A DNA stretch of 64,000 nt from Ureibacillus xyleni (GTDB lineage: Bacteria; Bacillota; Bacilli; Bacillales_A; Planococcaceae). The position numbers were made by a program, and so were the translations under genes. The stretch is from positions 299,025 to 363,024 of the forward strand of contig NZ_OBMQ01000002.1 in assembly GCF_900217795.1 (NCBI RefSeq). The letters run 5' to 3'. Under the pieces are notes generated by a model. That model did no database searches. It was not told the origin of the DNA and saw only the letters and a list, made by a program, of their open reading frames with translations. The first letter of the stretch is position 1. Each line of letters begins with the position of its first letter. Below are positions 9,498 through 18,967 of the stretch, in pieces.

Positions 9498-10718
9498 ATG
9501 GAACAACCATTTTTACCAATATTATTAGGTTCTGATATGAACGCATACGGAATGGCCCGAGCATTTTATGAAGCATATGGTTTAAAACCCCTCGTATTAG
9601 GACGCTCGCATTTAACGGCTACTCAAGATAGTCGAATCCTACATTTCCAAGAAATAAAAAACTTAAATCAACAGGAAGTATTTGTCCCAGCTCTTGAAAA
9701 GGTGGCAAAACAATACCCTGATAAAAAATTATTACTTCTCGCATGTGGTGATGATTATGCGAAGTTAATAATTAAAAATAAACCGGCATTACAACAATAC
9801 TTTACAGTTCCATATATTGATGAATCGTTAATGGATCAAATTTTATTAAAAGAAAACTTCTATAAAATGTGTGAAAAATATCATTTCAAATACCCTGGTA
9901 CAACAACTGTTACTGCGGATAATTACGAAGATTTTACACCACCCTTTGATTACCCAATCATCTTAAAAGCTTCAAACTCAGTAGCATATTGGGCATGTTC
10001 TTTCCCAGGCAAAAAGAAAGTTTTCGTTGCCCATGATGAAGCAGAAAAGTCGGCTATTTTAAAAGCCATTTATGCATCGACTTATCAAGATACGATGATT
10101 GTGCAAGAGTTCATCCCTGGCGATGATTCTTACATGCGTGTATTAAATGCGTACGTAGGAAAAGACGGGAAAGTAAAGTTAATGTGTTTAGGTAACCCAA
10201 TTTTAGAGGAACATTCACCTGAAGGCATTGGAAGTTATGCGGCTATTATTACAACGCATGATGAAAAATTAATGGATCAGGTGCGTTTCTTCTTAGAAGA
10301 TATCGGTTACACAGGCTTTGCCAACTTTGATATGAAGTACGACGCTCGTGATGGTGAGTACAAGCTATTTGAAATCAACCTACGTAACGGTCGTTCAAGT
10401 TATTTTGTTACTGCAGCAGGTTACAACTTAATGAAATACGTAGCAGATGACCATATGTTAAATATCAAGCAAGATTTAACTTATGGTGACAATCGCCACT
10501 TGTGGATGATTATTCCTAAAGGGGTTTTATTCAAATACGCTTCAAACGAAAAAATGAAAATTGAAGCAAAAAGTTTAATTCGCCAAGGCAAATGGACGAA
10601 TTCTTTATATTTTAAACAAGACATGAATTTTAAACGATGGGTAAAACTAACGTTAAACAACTTAAACTATTATCGAAAATATAAAAAATACTTTAATAAA
10701 AAAGGTCTAGAAGAATGA
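9498..10718 (+). CDS. ATP-grasp carboxylate-amine ligase, probable D-aspartate ligase for peptidoglycan
   Basis: A 406-residue ATP-grasp protein. The N-terminal part is a nucleotide-type fold (GSDMNAYGMARAF). The ATP-binding core contains PIILKASNS, IVQEFIPGDDSYMRV and the Mg-binding FEINLRNGRSS. A Lys/Tyr-rich C-terminal tail may lie on the membrane. The family includes the D-aspartate ligases that attach D-Asp to the lysine side chain of the peptidoglycan precursor. The downstream aspartate racemase overlaps by 4 bases (ATGA), so substrate supply is encoded with the ligase. The D-Asp assignment rests on that pairing and overall similarity, and another amino acid is possible. Confidence 0.65.
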   Translation: MEQPFLPILLGSDMNAYGMARAFYEAYGLKPLVLGRSHLTATQDSRILHFQEIKNLNQQEVFVPALEKVAKQYPDKKLLLLACGDDYAKLIIKNKPALQQYFTVPYIDESLMDQILLKENFYKMCEKYHFKYPGTTTVTADNYEDFTPPFDYPIILKASNSVAYWACSFPGKKKVFVAHDEAEKSAILKAIYASTYQDTMIVQEFIPGDDSYMRVLNAYVGKDGKVKLMCLGNPILEEHSPEGIGSYAAIITTHDEKLMDQVRFFLEDIGYTGFANFDMKYDARDGEYKLFEINLRNGRSSYFVTAAGYNLMKYVADDHMLNIKQDLTYGDNRHLWMIIPKGVLFKYASNEKMKIEAKSLIRQGKWTNSLYFKQDMNFKRWVKLTLNNLNYYRKYKKYFNKKGLEE

Positions 10719-11425
10719 GAAAAACTTTAGGTATTATTGGCGGTGTAGGTCCATTAGCAACCATGTTTATCGGCGAAATGATTGTTCGACGTACTCTTGC
10801 ATCAAAAGATCAAGAACACGTTCATACAATAATCGATAATGACACAACCATCCCTGATCGAACGGAATACATTTTAGATAATACAAAGGAAGATCCCGTT
10901 CCATACTTAATTCATGACGCGAAAAAACTGGCAAATGCCGGTGCCGACTTAATCTGTATCCCTTGTAATACTGCCCATACTTTTTATGAGGAATTGCAAT
11001 CAGGTTCTCCTGTTCCTGTTCTTCATATGATTCGGGAAACTGCAAAACGCGCATCTTCCTTAGGGGCAAAGCGTGTAGGAATCTTAGCAACAGACGGGAC
11101 AGTTACTTCGGGCGTTTATCAACAAGCACTAATTGAAGAAAACATTGAACCAGTACTCCCTAATAGTGAAACTCAAAAAACTGTAATGTCCGTTATTTAT
11201 GATTATGTAAAAGCGGGAAGGGAAGTTTCATTAAAGGAATGGCAGCCCATTGAAGAAGCGATAAGTAAGCTAGATTGTGATAAAGTGATTTTAGGTTGTA
11301 CAGAACTATCAATCATTAACAAAGAGTTGAAATTAAGTAATCACTACATCGATTCGCTCATTGTTCTTGCAGAAAGTGCGATAGTGGCATGTGGTTATGA
11401 ATTAAATAATCCTATTAAAGTTTAG
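10715..11425 (+). CDS. aspartate racemase
   Basis: A 236-residue Asp/Glu racemase-family enzyme that is PLP-independent and uses two cysteines. Cys84 lies in ICIPCNTAH and Cys195 in ILGCTEL, the expected acid/base pair. The GIIGGVGPLATMF start is the aspartate racemase signature rather than that of glutamate racemase MurI. It overlaps the upstream ATP-grasp ligase by ATGA and would make D-Asp for it. A strong terminator follows, so the two genes form a unit. Confidence 0.85.
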   Translation: MRKTLGIIGGVGPLATMFIGEMIVRRTLASKDQEHVHTIIDNDTTIPDRTEYILDNTKEDPVPYLIHDAKKLANAGADLICIPCNTAHTFYEELQSGSPVPVLHMIRETAKRASSLGAKRVGILATDGTVTSGVYQQALIEENIEPVLPNSETQKTVMSVIYDYVKAGREVSLKEWQPIEEAISKLDCDKVILGCTELSIINKELKLSNHYIDSLIVLAESAIVACGYELNNPIKV

Positions 11426-11427
11426 TG

Positions 11428-11455
11428 CCTGCCTAAAATTTAGGCGGGTTTTTTA
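11428..11455 (+). terminator. rho-independent terminator
   Basis: Stem CCTGCCTAAA/TTTAGGCGGG followed by six T after the aspartate racemase gene. Confidence 0.9.
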
Positions 11456-11551
11456 TGTGGCGAAGTTTCCATAGAAATTCCACTATGTAAAATCGTGTAA
11501 TTTCATTAAATTATGGTAAACTAAACGCAAGTAACTAAAGGTGGGTATAAA

Positions 11552-12700
11552 ATGTCTGTTATAAATTTATTAAACGAAACATTACAAAATAAATGGAAAT
11601 TTGAAACAACAATGAAAGTGCAAGATGAAATGATTCCTGCGATGCTTGAAGGCAAGGATGTTGTTGCCGAATCACCGACAGGATCTGGAAAAACATTAGC
11701 ATATGTACTGCCGATTTTAAATAAAGTAAATGGGAGCAAAAAACAAATTCAAGCTCTTATTGTTGCCCCTTCCCAAGAATTAGCAATGCAAATTGTAGAA
11801 GTGATTCGTGAATGGACTTCCGGGACGGATATTACAGTGCAGCAATTAATTGGTGGTGCCAACTCAGCACGTCAAATTGAAAAATTGAAAAAGAAACCAA
11901 CGATAGTTGTTGGGACTCCTGGTCGATTAAATGAACTAGCAAAAGCAAACAAGTTAAAACTAAAAGAAATCGAAACAATCGTTCTGGATGAATGTGATCA
12001 GCTTTTAAGTCGTGAATACCGTGTAATCGTGAAATCCTTTATTGAAGGTGCAGCTTACGGTCGTCAAGTGGTAGTAGTCTCTGCAACGATTACAGAGGAA
12101 ATAAAACTTGTTGCGAGCCGATTGATGTTTGAACCAGTTCAAATTAGCATTAAACCTGAAGATATGGTGCAAGTAGGAAAAGTGGTACATTCATTCATTA
12201 AAGTAGATGAACGGGATAAAACCGATATGCTACGTAGACTTGCTCATATTGAAGGCTTGCGCGGTTTAGCATTTGTTAACAATATCGACCAAGTATTAAT
12301 GAAGGAATCGAAGTTAAAATACAAAGACGCAAAAGTTGTCACATTGCATTCTGATATGAAAAAAGAAGAACGTAAAAAAGCGTTAGATGCCTTTCGTAAA
12401 GGTGAATCAACCATTCTCATTGCGACAGATATTGCAGCACGTGGATTAGACATTGAAGGCTTAACGCATGTTATTCATGTTGATGCTCCACATACAATTG
12501 AACAATATACGCATCGTTCAGGCCGTACTGGTCGCGCCGGTGCAGATGGTGAAGTATTAACACTCCTTTCGTATAGAGATGAAAAAACATATAAAAAATT
12601 AACGCGTGAGATGGGTGTAAAAACAGTTCAAAAAGTGTGGAATCAAGGAAAATTAGTTGAAGGAAATTCAAAAACGGTTTCACAAAAGAGAGGGAAATAA
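11552..12700 (+). CDS. DEAD-box-type RNA helicase with DECD motif II
   Basis: A 382-residue two-domain RNA helicase. Domain 1 holds the Q-motif glutamine, motif I SPTGSGKT, Ia APSQELAMQ, GTPGRL, motif II VLDECDQLL and motif III SAT. Domain 2 holds ATDIAARGLDIEG and the arginine-finger motif HRSGRTGRAG. Motif II is DECD, not DEAD. The tail is short and lacks a dedicated RNA-binding domain. Length and lack of C-terminal extension resemble B. subtilis YfmL, a ribosome-assembly helicase; that is inference. The following aminopeptidase starts one base after its stop. Confidence 0.88.
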   Translation: MSVINLLNETLQNKWKFETTMKVQDEMIPAMLEGKDVVAESPTGSGKTLAYVLPILNKVNGSKKQIQALIVAPSQELAMQIVEVIREWTSGTDITVQQLIGGANSARQIEKLKKKPTIVVGTPGRLNELAKANKLKLKEIETIVLDECDQLLSREYRVIVKSFIEGAAYGRQVVVVSATITEEIKLVASRLMFEPVQISIKPEDMVQVGKVVHSFIKVDERDKTDMLRRLAHIEGLRGLAFVNNIDQVLMKESKLKYKDAKVVTLHSDMKKEERKKALDAFRKGESTILIATDIAARGLDIEGLTHVIHVDAPHTIEQYTHRSGRTGRAGADGEVLTLLSYRDEKTYKKLTREMGVKTVQKVWNQGKLVEGNSKTVSQKRGK

Positions 12701-12701
12701 G

Positions 12702-13931
12702 ATGACGTTTGAAGAAAAGCTAGAACAATACGCTGAACTTGCGGTAAAAGTTGGAGCTAATATACAAAAAGGTCAATACTTATTAATCAATACATCAACA
12801 GATACTCTAGAATTTACTCGAATTGTCGTTAAAAAGGCTTATGAAGCAGGTGCTGGGAGAGTTCAGGTTAACTTAACTGACCCAGTATTTACTCGTGCTT
12901 TTTATGAATTAGGTAGTGATGATGAATTTAGCAAGTACCCAAAGTGGATTGTTGCTCAACGTGATGAATTAATTGAACGCAAAGGTGCTCTTTTATGGAT
13001 TGATGCGGAAGATCCAGACCTTTTAGCAGGCATTCCAAGTTCACGAATCTCTGCACAAACAAAGGCGGCTGGAGAAGCATTAGTCCGGTATCGTAAGGCA
13101 GTAATGAATGATGATATTGCTTGGTCTATTATTGCTGTTCCATCAGCTAAATGGGCTGCGAAAGTTTTCCCTGATTTACCTGAAAATGAACAAGTGGCTG
13201 CACTATGGGAAGCGATTTTCCAAACTGTTCGTATTGGTGATGGAGATGCAGTGGAGAATTGGCGTAACCATGTAGCGAATCTAGAAAGCCGTGCAAAACA
13301 ATTGAATGACAAGAAATATGCTAAATTACACTATAAAGCTCCTGGAACAGATTTAACGATTGAATTACCGGAAAAACATATTTGGGTTTCAGGGAGCAGC
13401 AAAACTCCAGAAGGTACTACGTTTATTGCCAATATGCCGACAGAAGAAGTATTTACATTACCTTGTAAGTATGGTGTAAATGGAGTTGTTCGCAATACAA
13501 AACCATTAGTATACCAAGGCAACATTATTGATGGATTCTCACTCACTTTTGAAAAGGGTAAAATTATAAAAGCTGAGGCAGAGGTAGGAAATGATTTGCT
13601 ACAAGAATTGGTTGCTAATGACGAGGGATCAGCTTACTTAGGGGAAGTGGCGCTTGTTCCACACGAGTCCCCAATTTCGAATTCTGGCATTCTTTATTTC
13701 AACACTTTGTTTGACGAAAATGCTTCAAACCATTTAGCCATTGGAGAAGCATATCCTACTTGCTTTGAAGGTGGTCGCGAACTACAGGAAGGCCAGTTAG
13801 AAGCACTTGGTATTAACGTATCCATTACCCACGAAGACTTTATGATTGGTAGCGCGGAGATGGATATAGACGGAATTTTAGCAGACGGAACAGTAGAACC
13901 GATTTTCCGTAAAGGGAACTGGGCGTTTTAA
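12702..13931 (+). CDS. M29-family metallo-aminopeptidase (AmpS/PepS)
   Basis: A 409-residue cytosolic leucyl-type aminopeptidase that trims N-terminal residues from peptides. The C-terminal half carries the metal-site segments HESPISNSG, NHLAIGEAYPTCFEGG and ITHEDFMIG followed by EMDIDG, as in M29 enzymes. ATG 12702 is preceded by GAGAGGG inside the helicase end and matches the usual MTFEEKLEQYA start. An in-frame ATG at 12657 lies within the helicase gene and is rejected. Co-transcribed with the helicase. Confidence 0.92.
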   Translation: MTFEEKLEQYAELAVKVGANIQKGQYLLINTSTDTLEFTRIVVKKAYEAGAGRVQVNLTDPVFTRAFYELGSDDEFSKYPKWIVAQRDELIERKGALLWIDAEDPDLLAGIPSSRISAQTKAAGEALVRYRKAVMNDDIAWSIIAVPSAKWAAKVFPDLPENEQVAALWEAIFQTVRIGDGDAVENWRNHVANLESRAKQLNDKKYAKLHYKAPGTDLTIELPEKHIWVSGSSKTPEGTTFIANMPTEEVFTLPCKYGVNGVVRNTKPLVYQGNIIDGFSLTFEKGKIIKAEAEVGNDLLQELVANDEGSAYLGEVALVPHESPISNSGILYFNTLFDENASNHLAIGEAYPTCFEGGRELQEGQLEALGINVSITHEDFMIGSAEMDIDGILADGTVEPIFRKGNWAF

Positions 13932-13943
13932 TATTGATATCGT

Positions 13944-13976
13944 AACCCATCACGAATTTGTGTTGGGTTTTTTTGT
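13944..13976 (+). terminator. rho-independent terminator
   Basis: Stem AACCCATCAC/GTGTTGGGTT (one mismatch) followed by seven T after the M29 peptidase. Confidence 0.9.
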
Positions 13977-13988
13977 TTAGATGTAAAA

Positions 13989-14039
13989 AGCAAATAACTC
14001 ACCAAGAAAAGCAAATAAACCTTATTATATAGCAAATAA
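13989..14039. repeat. three AGCAAATAA motifs at exact 21-bp period
   Basis: AGCAAATAA occurs at 13989, 14010 and 14031, each exactly 21 bp apart, while the 12-bp gaps differ in sequence. It lies between the M29 peptidase terminator and the sbcD promoter region. The spacing equals about two helical turns. The same architecture with another motif occurs at 27934-28027. Confidence 0.8.
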
Positions 14040-14108
14040 CGAATATTTGTTCGTGCTTCAAGTCGAAAAATGTTATAATGGAGAAAATTATTTGGGAGGG
14101 TGTTGTAT

Positions 14109-15281
14109 TTGAAAATATTTCATACTGCTGATTGGCATTTAGGAAAGCTAGTACAAGGTGTTTATATGACAGAAGATCAACGCCATGTTCTGCAACAATT
14201 TTTACAAGCTATTGATGAAGAGCAGCCAGATGTCGTTATCATTGCTGGGGATTTATATGACCGTTCACTTCCACCAGTAGATGCAGTAAATTTATTGGAT
14301 GACATACTAGCTGAAATTGTACTAAAACGCAAAGTCCCTGTACTAAGTATTGCAGGTAACCATGATAGCCCTACTCGATTACAATTTGGAAGCAAGCTTA
14401 TGAAAGAAAGCGGATTACATATTGCTGGGGAACTGCATGCAGGCTTGCAACCAATCGTGTTAAATGATCAATTTGGAGAAGTTCATTTCCACCTAGTTCC
14501 ATTTGTAGAACCATCAACTGTTAAGCATATATTTGAAGACGACTCCATTAACACTTATGATGACGCAATGCGGAAAATTATTGAAAAGATTGAGGACAAA
14601 ATGGACAAGTCAAAACGCCATGTGTTCATTGGACATGCATTTATTACACCCCATGGAGAAAGGGAAAACAATACAAGTGATTCAGAACGACCTCTAGCGA
14701 TAGGGGGCTCTGAATGTGTTAGTGCACAATACTTCCAATCATTCCATTACACAGCGCTTGGGCATTTGCATAAAGCGCACTATGTATTAAACGAAACCAT
14801 CCGTTATTCTGGCTCACCTTTAAAATACTCGTCTTCTGAAGCAAATCATGAAAAAGGATTTCTTATTGTCGATTTGGATCAGACAGGACAAGTATCCATT
14901 ACAAAACGACCGTTCATTCCAAGAAGAGATTTACGTATAATTGAAGGATCAATACAAGAAATTTTAAAACATGAAATCAGCGAAGATTACGTATTTGTGC
15001 GTTTAACGGATCTAACACCAGTTGTAGGTGCAATGGAGCAAATCCGTACAGTCTATCCAAACGCTATGCATGTTGAACGAAAGGTATTGCAGAAAGTAGA
15101 AAGTACTGAAAATGGCGAGTTGGTTCGTCGTGAGCAAATGGACGATCTAAGTTTGTTCAATGCGTTTTATAAAGAAATTGCAGGAAGCGAGCCTACTGAA
15201 ATACAACTACAGCTGTTTGAAGAAGTGCTTCAAGACATGTTATCAGAAGAACGTGAATCAAATGAGGTGGTCTTAAAATGA
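14109..15281 (+). CDS. sbcD: nuclease SbcCD subunit D
   Basis: A 390-residue Mre11-type phosphodiesterase and the nuclease half of SbcCD, which processes hairpins and protein-blocked DNA ends. Metal-site motifs are HTADWHLGK at the N-terminus, GDLYDR, AGNHDS, GHAF and GHLHKAH. The start is taken as TTG 14109, which gives MKIFHTADWHLGK as in relatives and sits 8 bases after GGGAGGG. GTG 14100 overlaps that ribosome site. It overlaps sbcC by 4 bases (ATGA). Confidence 0.94.
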   Translation: MKIFHTADWHLGKLVQGVYMTEDQRHVLQQFLQAIDEEQPDVVIIAGDLYDRSLPPVDAVNLLDDILAEIVLKRKVPVLSIAGNHDSPTRLQFGSKLMKESGLHIAGELHAGLQPIVLNDQFGEVHFHLVPFVEPSTVKHIFEDDSINTYDDAMRKIIEKIEDKMDKSKRHVFIGHAFITPHGERENNTSDSERPLAIGGSECVSAQYFQSFHYTALGHLHKAHYVLNETIRYSGSPLKYSSSEANHEKGFLIVDLDQTGQVSITKRPFIPRRDLRIIEGSIQEILKHEISEDYVFVRLTDLTPVVGAMEQIRTVYPNAMHVERKVLQKVESTENGELVRREQMDDLSLFNAFYKEIAGSEPTEIQLQLFEEVLQDMLSEERESNEVVLK

Positions 15282-18200
15282 AGCCAATTAAATTAACGAT
15301 GCGTGCTTTTGGACCTTATAAAAATGAAGAGGTTATTGACTTTCGAGAGCTAAAAGATAATCGACTCTTTGTTATTTCAGGATCAACAGGAGCGGGAAAA
15401 ACAACGATATTTGATGGGATTTGTTTTGCTTTATACGGCTATGGTAGTGGTCAGGATCGAAAAGACACGAAAATGCTTCGAAGTGATTTTGCTGATAACA
15501 ATGTTCATACGGCAGTTGAACTAGTTTTTGAAATTCATAATAAAACATATCGTGTATTGCGTCAGCTTTCCCACGTGAAAGAAGGTCGTAAAAATGCAAC
15601 AGGTGAAAAATACGAGTTGTTCGAAATTCAAAATGAACAAGAAGTACCAGTTGTCGAACGCCAAAGAGTGACAGATATTAATAAAAAACTTGAAGAAATT
15701 ATTGGGCTTTCTTATGACCAGTTCAATCAAATCGTCATGTTACCACAAGGAGAGTTCCGTAAACTTTTAACTTCTCAATCTGATAATAAAGAAGAGATTT
15801 TAAGAAAAATCTTTAAAACGAACCGATATGGCGAAATGGCGCAGAAGCTTGAAGAGAAGAAAAAACAAGCTGAACAAAAGCTAAATGAATCTCGAGCATT
15901 AAAAAATAGTATCATTGCTCAAATTTCAGGAGCGTTACCAAAACGTGAATCATTGTTATTTTCAATGTTAGATCAACATTCGAACATTTATCAACTTCGA
16001 GATGGCTTAGATGAGGAAATCAAATATTATCAGGAAAAGATGATAGAGGACCAAAAGTTATATGAAGCCGCCTTGAGTAAATATAACGAAAAGTACGAAC
16101 TGTTTATTGCAAACAAAGCAATGAATGATCGCATTGATGCTTATGAAAAGAAACGGTTCAAACTACATGAGATGGAGCAGCAAAAGCCGCACTTTGACCA
16201 AATGAAAACGGATTACGAAGCTGCAATTCGTGCTAGTAAAATCGAACCGTTAGACAAACAATGCCATGAATTAAACGATGAAAAACAACTACAACAACGT
16301 CGTCTAGAACAAGTAACTGAGCGATTAAAACAAGCTCAAATTGATCTTTTTAATGCAAAGGAAGCATATGAACAAGAGCTAGCAAAACAAGGCGAACGTG
16401 ATGTTGCAACTCAACAAGTGATTGAGTTGGAAAAATTACTTCCTCTATATGAGCAAATTGAAAAACAAACACAAATTGTACAATCTATAACAAATGAGTA
16501 TAATTTGGCAAAATCTAATTTTCAACAAGCAGAGAAACAACTTGAAGAAAAACGACAACAAATATTACTCTTGAACGATCAAATGGAGCAGCTTGAAGGT
16601 AAAGTCTTAAATTTAAATGAAACACTGGAACAACAACGCTATTTGCGTGAAGTAGTGCAAATTTATGCTAAATATAACGAACACTCATCAATTCAAAATC
16701 GTTTAACAGAGCAATACAAGATGATTTCGGCGGAGTATGAAAATGCTAGACAATTGTATAATGAGGAAGAAACAAAATGGTTAAGTAACCAAGCTGCTAT
16801 CTTAGCTGCAAATTTAGTACCTGGCTCACCTTGCCCTGTTTGTGGAAGCACAGATCACCAAACAGTAAATCGTGAACACATCAGTCTTATCGATGAACAA
16901 GCATTAAAAAATTTAAAAGCACAACTTACTCAAATTGAGCAAAAGAAATACGATGCCCAAGTGAATGTAAACGCAAGCAAAATGCAAATAAAACAATATG
17001 AAGAATCTTTACAAAACTTACGAGCGCCGATTCATGAGCAAGAACAATTCAATCAACAATTCCATGAAGTTAACGCGCGGGTTGAACAATTACAAAAAGA
17101 TGCTGAAACTCTCTTAAACTATAAAAAACAGTTGAAACAATACCAGACTTCGAACGAACAACTAGATGAAAATCGCAAACGGCTTGAACAAAGTTATCAA
17201 ATGATCAATGAACAGCTAGTCCAACAACGTACAATTTTAGAGCAGCAACGTCTATCCATTCCAGGTCATTTACAACAACTTTCTCAACTACAACAAGCAC
17301 TTAAAGTAGCAAAAGAACATAGAGATGCATTACTACAACAATGGGAACTTGTACAAAAAAATCTTCAAGCTGTTGAAAAATCTGTTGTATCCAATAACGA
17401 GGCTTACAATCAAATAAAACACCAACTAGAACATTTAGAAGAGAAATTAAAAATTGCAAAAGTGCAGCTACTTGAAACAATTAACGTTAATGGATTTGAA
17501 AGTTACTCGCAATTTAAAGCTGCAATTCGTTCTGAACAGGAAATTCAACAACTTCAAGAGCGCCATTTAGCCTTTGCAAATGAACTTCATTCGTTAACAA
17601 ATCAAGTGCAAGAAGAGCGTCAACAATTAAAGGGGATTGTAAAGGTAGACTTATCTCTAGCTCAAGAACAATTAACACAATTAAAAGGGAGCTATGAAAA
17701 TGCTTTGCAAACTCTTAATTTTACAAAAGATTATGAACGGCATGCAATTGATTTCTCAGACCGGCTTGATCGCGTAGCTGTTGAAATCCATCATTTAGAA
17801 GAAGTATCGGCTCAAATTATTGATTTGTATAATTTACTTCGTGGCCAAAATAGTAAAAAAATCTCCTTTGAACGTTATGTACAAATGGGTTACTTGGAGC
17901 AAATAACAGAAGCTGCTAATATCCGATTGAAGAATTTATCAAACGGCCAGTATTATTTACAATGTTCAGATCGCCAAGAATCTCATGGCCGTCAAAGTGG
18001 ACTTAGTCTTGATGTATATGATACGTACACGGGACAATCCCGGGACGTGAAATCGCTCTCTGGAGGCGAGAAATTTAACGCTTCACTATGTCTTGCTTTA
18101 GGGATGGCAGATGTGATACAAAGCTTCCAGGGAAGTGTGCAAATTGATACGATGTTTATCGATGAAGGATTTGGTTCGTTAGATGAAGAATCACTCATGA

Positions 18201-18352
18201 AAGCTATCGATACGTTGATTGACCTTCAAAAATCAGGAAGAATGATTGGGGTAATTTCACACGTTAATGAATTAAAAGCGGCTATGCCAGCTATCTTACA
18301 AGTGGAGAAATTGAAAGAAGGCTATAGTAGAACGAAAATTACGCTAAAATAA
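15278..18352 (+). CDS. sbcC: nuclease SbcCD subunit C (Rad50-like ATPase)
   Basis: A 1024-residue SMC/Rad50-type ATPase that drives the SbcD nuclease. The N-terminal Walker A is ISGSTGAGKTT. Two very Gln/Glu/Lys-rich coiled-coil arms flank a zinc hook CPVCG near residue 520. The C-terminal ABC signature is SLSGGEKF and Walker B is MFIDEGFGSLDEE. The ends and hook are intact and length is normal for Bacillales SbcC. Many CAA codons reflect the coiled coil. Confidence 0.95.
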   Translation: MKPIKLTMRAFGPYKNEEVIDFRELKDNRLFVISGSTGAGKTTIFDGICFALYGYGSGQDRKDTKMLRSDFADNNVHTAVELVFEIHNKTYRVLRQLSHVKEGRKNATGEKYELFEIQNEQEVPVVERQRVTDINKKLEEIIGLSYDQFNQIVMLPQGEFRKLLTSQSDNKEEILRKIFKTNRYGEMAQKLEEKKKQAEQKLNESRALKNSIIAQISGALPKRESLLFSMLDQHSNIYQLRDGLDEEIKYYQEKMIEDQKLYEAALSKYNEKYELFIANKAMNDRIDAYEKKRFKLHEMEQQKPHFDQMKTDYEAAIRASKIEPLDKQCHELNDEKQLQQRRLEQVTERLKQAQIDLFNAKEAYEQELAKQGERDVATQQVIELEKLLPLYEQIEKQTQIVQSITNEYNLAKSNFQQAEKQLEEKRQQILLLNDQMEQLEGKVLNLNETLEQQRYLREVVQIYAKYNEHSSIQNRLTEQYKMISAEYENARQLYNEEETKWLSNQAAILAANLVPGSPCPVCGSTDHQTVNREHISLIDEQALKNLKAQLTQIEQKKYDAQVNVNASKMQIKQYEESLQNLRAPIHEQEQFNQQFHEVNARVEQLQKDAETLLNYKKQLKQYQTSNEQLDENRKRLEQSYQMINEQLVQQRTILEQQRLSIPGHLQQLSQLQQALKVAKEHRDALLQQWELVQKNLQAVEKSVVSNNEAYNQIKHQLEHLEEKLKIAKVQLLETINVNGFESYSQFKAAIRSEQEIQQLQERHLAFANELHSLTNQVQEERQQLKGIVKVDLSLAQEQLTQLKGSYENALQTLNFTKDYERHAIDFSDRLDRVAVEIHHLEEVSAQIIDLYNLLRGQNSKKISFERYVQMGYLEQITEAANIRLKNLSNGQYYLQCSDRQESHGRQSGLSLDVYDTYTGQSRDVKSLSGGEKFNASLCLALGMADVIQSFQGSVQIDTMFIDEGFGSLDEESLMKAIDTLIDLQKSGRMIGVISHVNELKAAMPAILQVEKLKEGYSRTKITLK

Positions 18353-18355
18353 GGA

Positions 18356-18396
18356 AAATCTGCACTTCCTCTTCAAAAGGGAGTGCAGATTTTTTA
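18356..18396. terminator. bidirectional terminator
   Basis: A 14-bp stem AAATCTGCACTTCC/GGGAGTGCAGATTT with a T-run follows sbcC and also closes the convergent DUF4870-like gene. Confidence 0.9.
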
Positions 18397-18720
18397 GGAT
18401 TTTAAAACTTTTACTGCCTGAATCAAATTCCAAATCATCAAGATTACTGTAATAAGGAAATAAAGTGCCATAAAAGCAAATAATATTATGACGAATCCAT
18501 TCATTGTGTCTGCGCTATAAACGCTGAAAACACCCAAAAGTCCAAATAGCCCCAGTAGCATTCCGATAGCAACAGGAATTAGATGGGAAATAAAAGCCCG
18601 TTTAGCATGATATTTCACCTCATCGTTATTTACAACAAAATAGACGATTAAAGGCAGCAAAAAAGGTGCAAATAATAAACTAATATAACAAAGAGCTGAA
18701 ATGATCTTATTATTATCCAT
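18394..18720 (-). CDS. DUF4870-like small membrane protein
   Basis: A 108-residue integral membrane protein with three to four hydrophobic segments. The start DNNKIISALCYISLLFAPFLLPLIVYF followed by YHAKRAF resembles the DUF4870/Tic20-like group of small bacterial membrane proteins of unknown function. Minus-strand ATG is preceded by an AAGGAGAG site. Transcribed alone towards sbcC. Confidence 0.7.
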   Translation of the reverse strand: MDNNKIISALCYISLLFAPFLLPLIVYFVVNNDEVKYHAKRAFISHLIPVAIGMLLGLFGLLGVFSVYSADTMNGFVIILFAFMALYFLITVILMIWNLIQAVKVLKS

Positions 18721-18797
18721 TAAACTCTCTCCTTACTTCCAATATAATACATATACGGATTTTTATTCAGAATAGTTTCAAATAAATAAAATCTAGT

Positions 18798-18825
18798 TGA
18801 AAAATAAAAAGTTTCTGATAAAATG
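18798..18825 (+). promoter_or_regulatory. sigma-A promoter of the thiT riboswitch transcript
   Basis: TTGAAA (18798-18803), 16-bp spacer, TAAAAT (18820-18825). It is about 30 bases before the TPP aptamer, as expected for its transcript. Confidence 0.65.
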
Positions 18826-18855
18826 AGATTGTTCAAACAATTAAACAAGATGTAT

Positions 18856-18950
18856 TACCACAAGGGGAGCTGATGAAGTCAGCTGAGATTGTGCACGGAT
18901 TGCACTAACTCTTTGAACCTGTAAGTTAGCACTTGCGTAGGGATGTGGAT
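18856..18950 (+). promoter_or_regulatory. TPP riboswitch (THI element)
   Basis: The conserved thi-box segments are present: GGGGAGC, GCTGAGA, CTTTGAACCTG and the closing GCGTAGGGA. P1 is closed by CCACA (18858-18862) with TGTGG (18944-18948). The aptamer binds thiamine pyrophosphate and shuts off the gene below. A terminator hairpin follows at 18968 and the thiamine transporter thiT begins at 19099, so the logic is transport repressed when thiamine is plentiful. Confidence 0.95.
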
Positions 18951-18967
18951 AGAAACCGAACCCATAC

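Noticed and set aside
12956..13312. 118-codon minus-strand frame inside the M29 peptidase
   Set aside because: Antisense shadow with no ribosome site or recognisable product.
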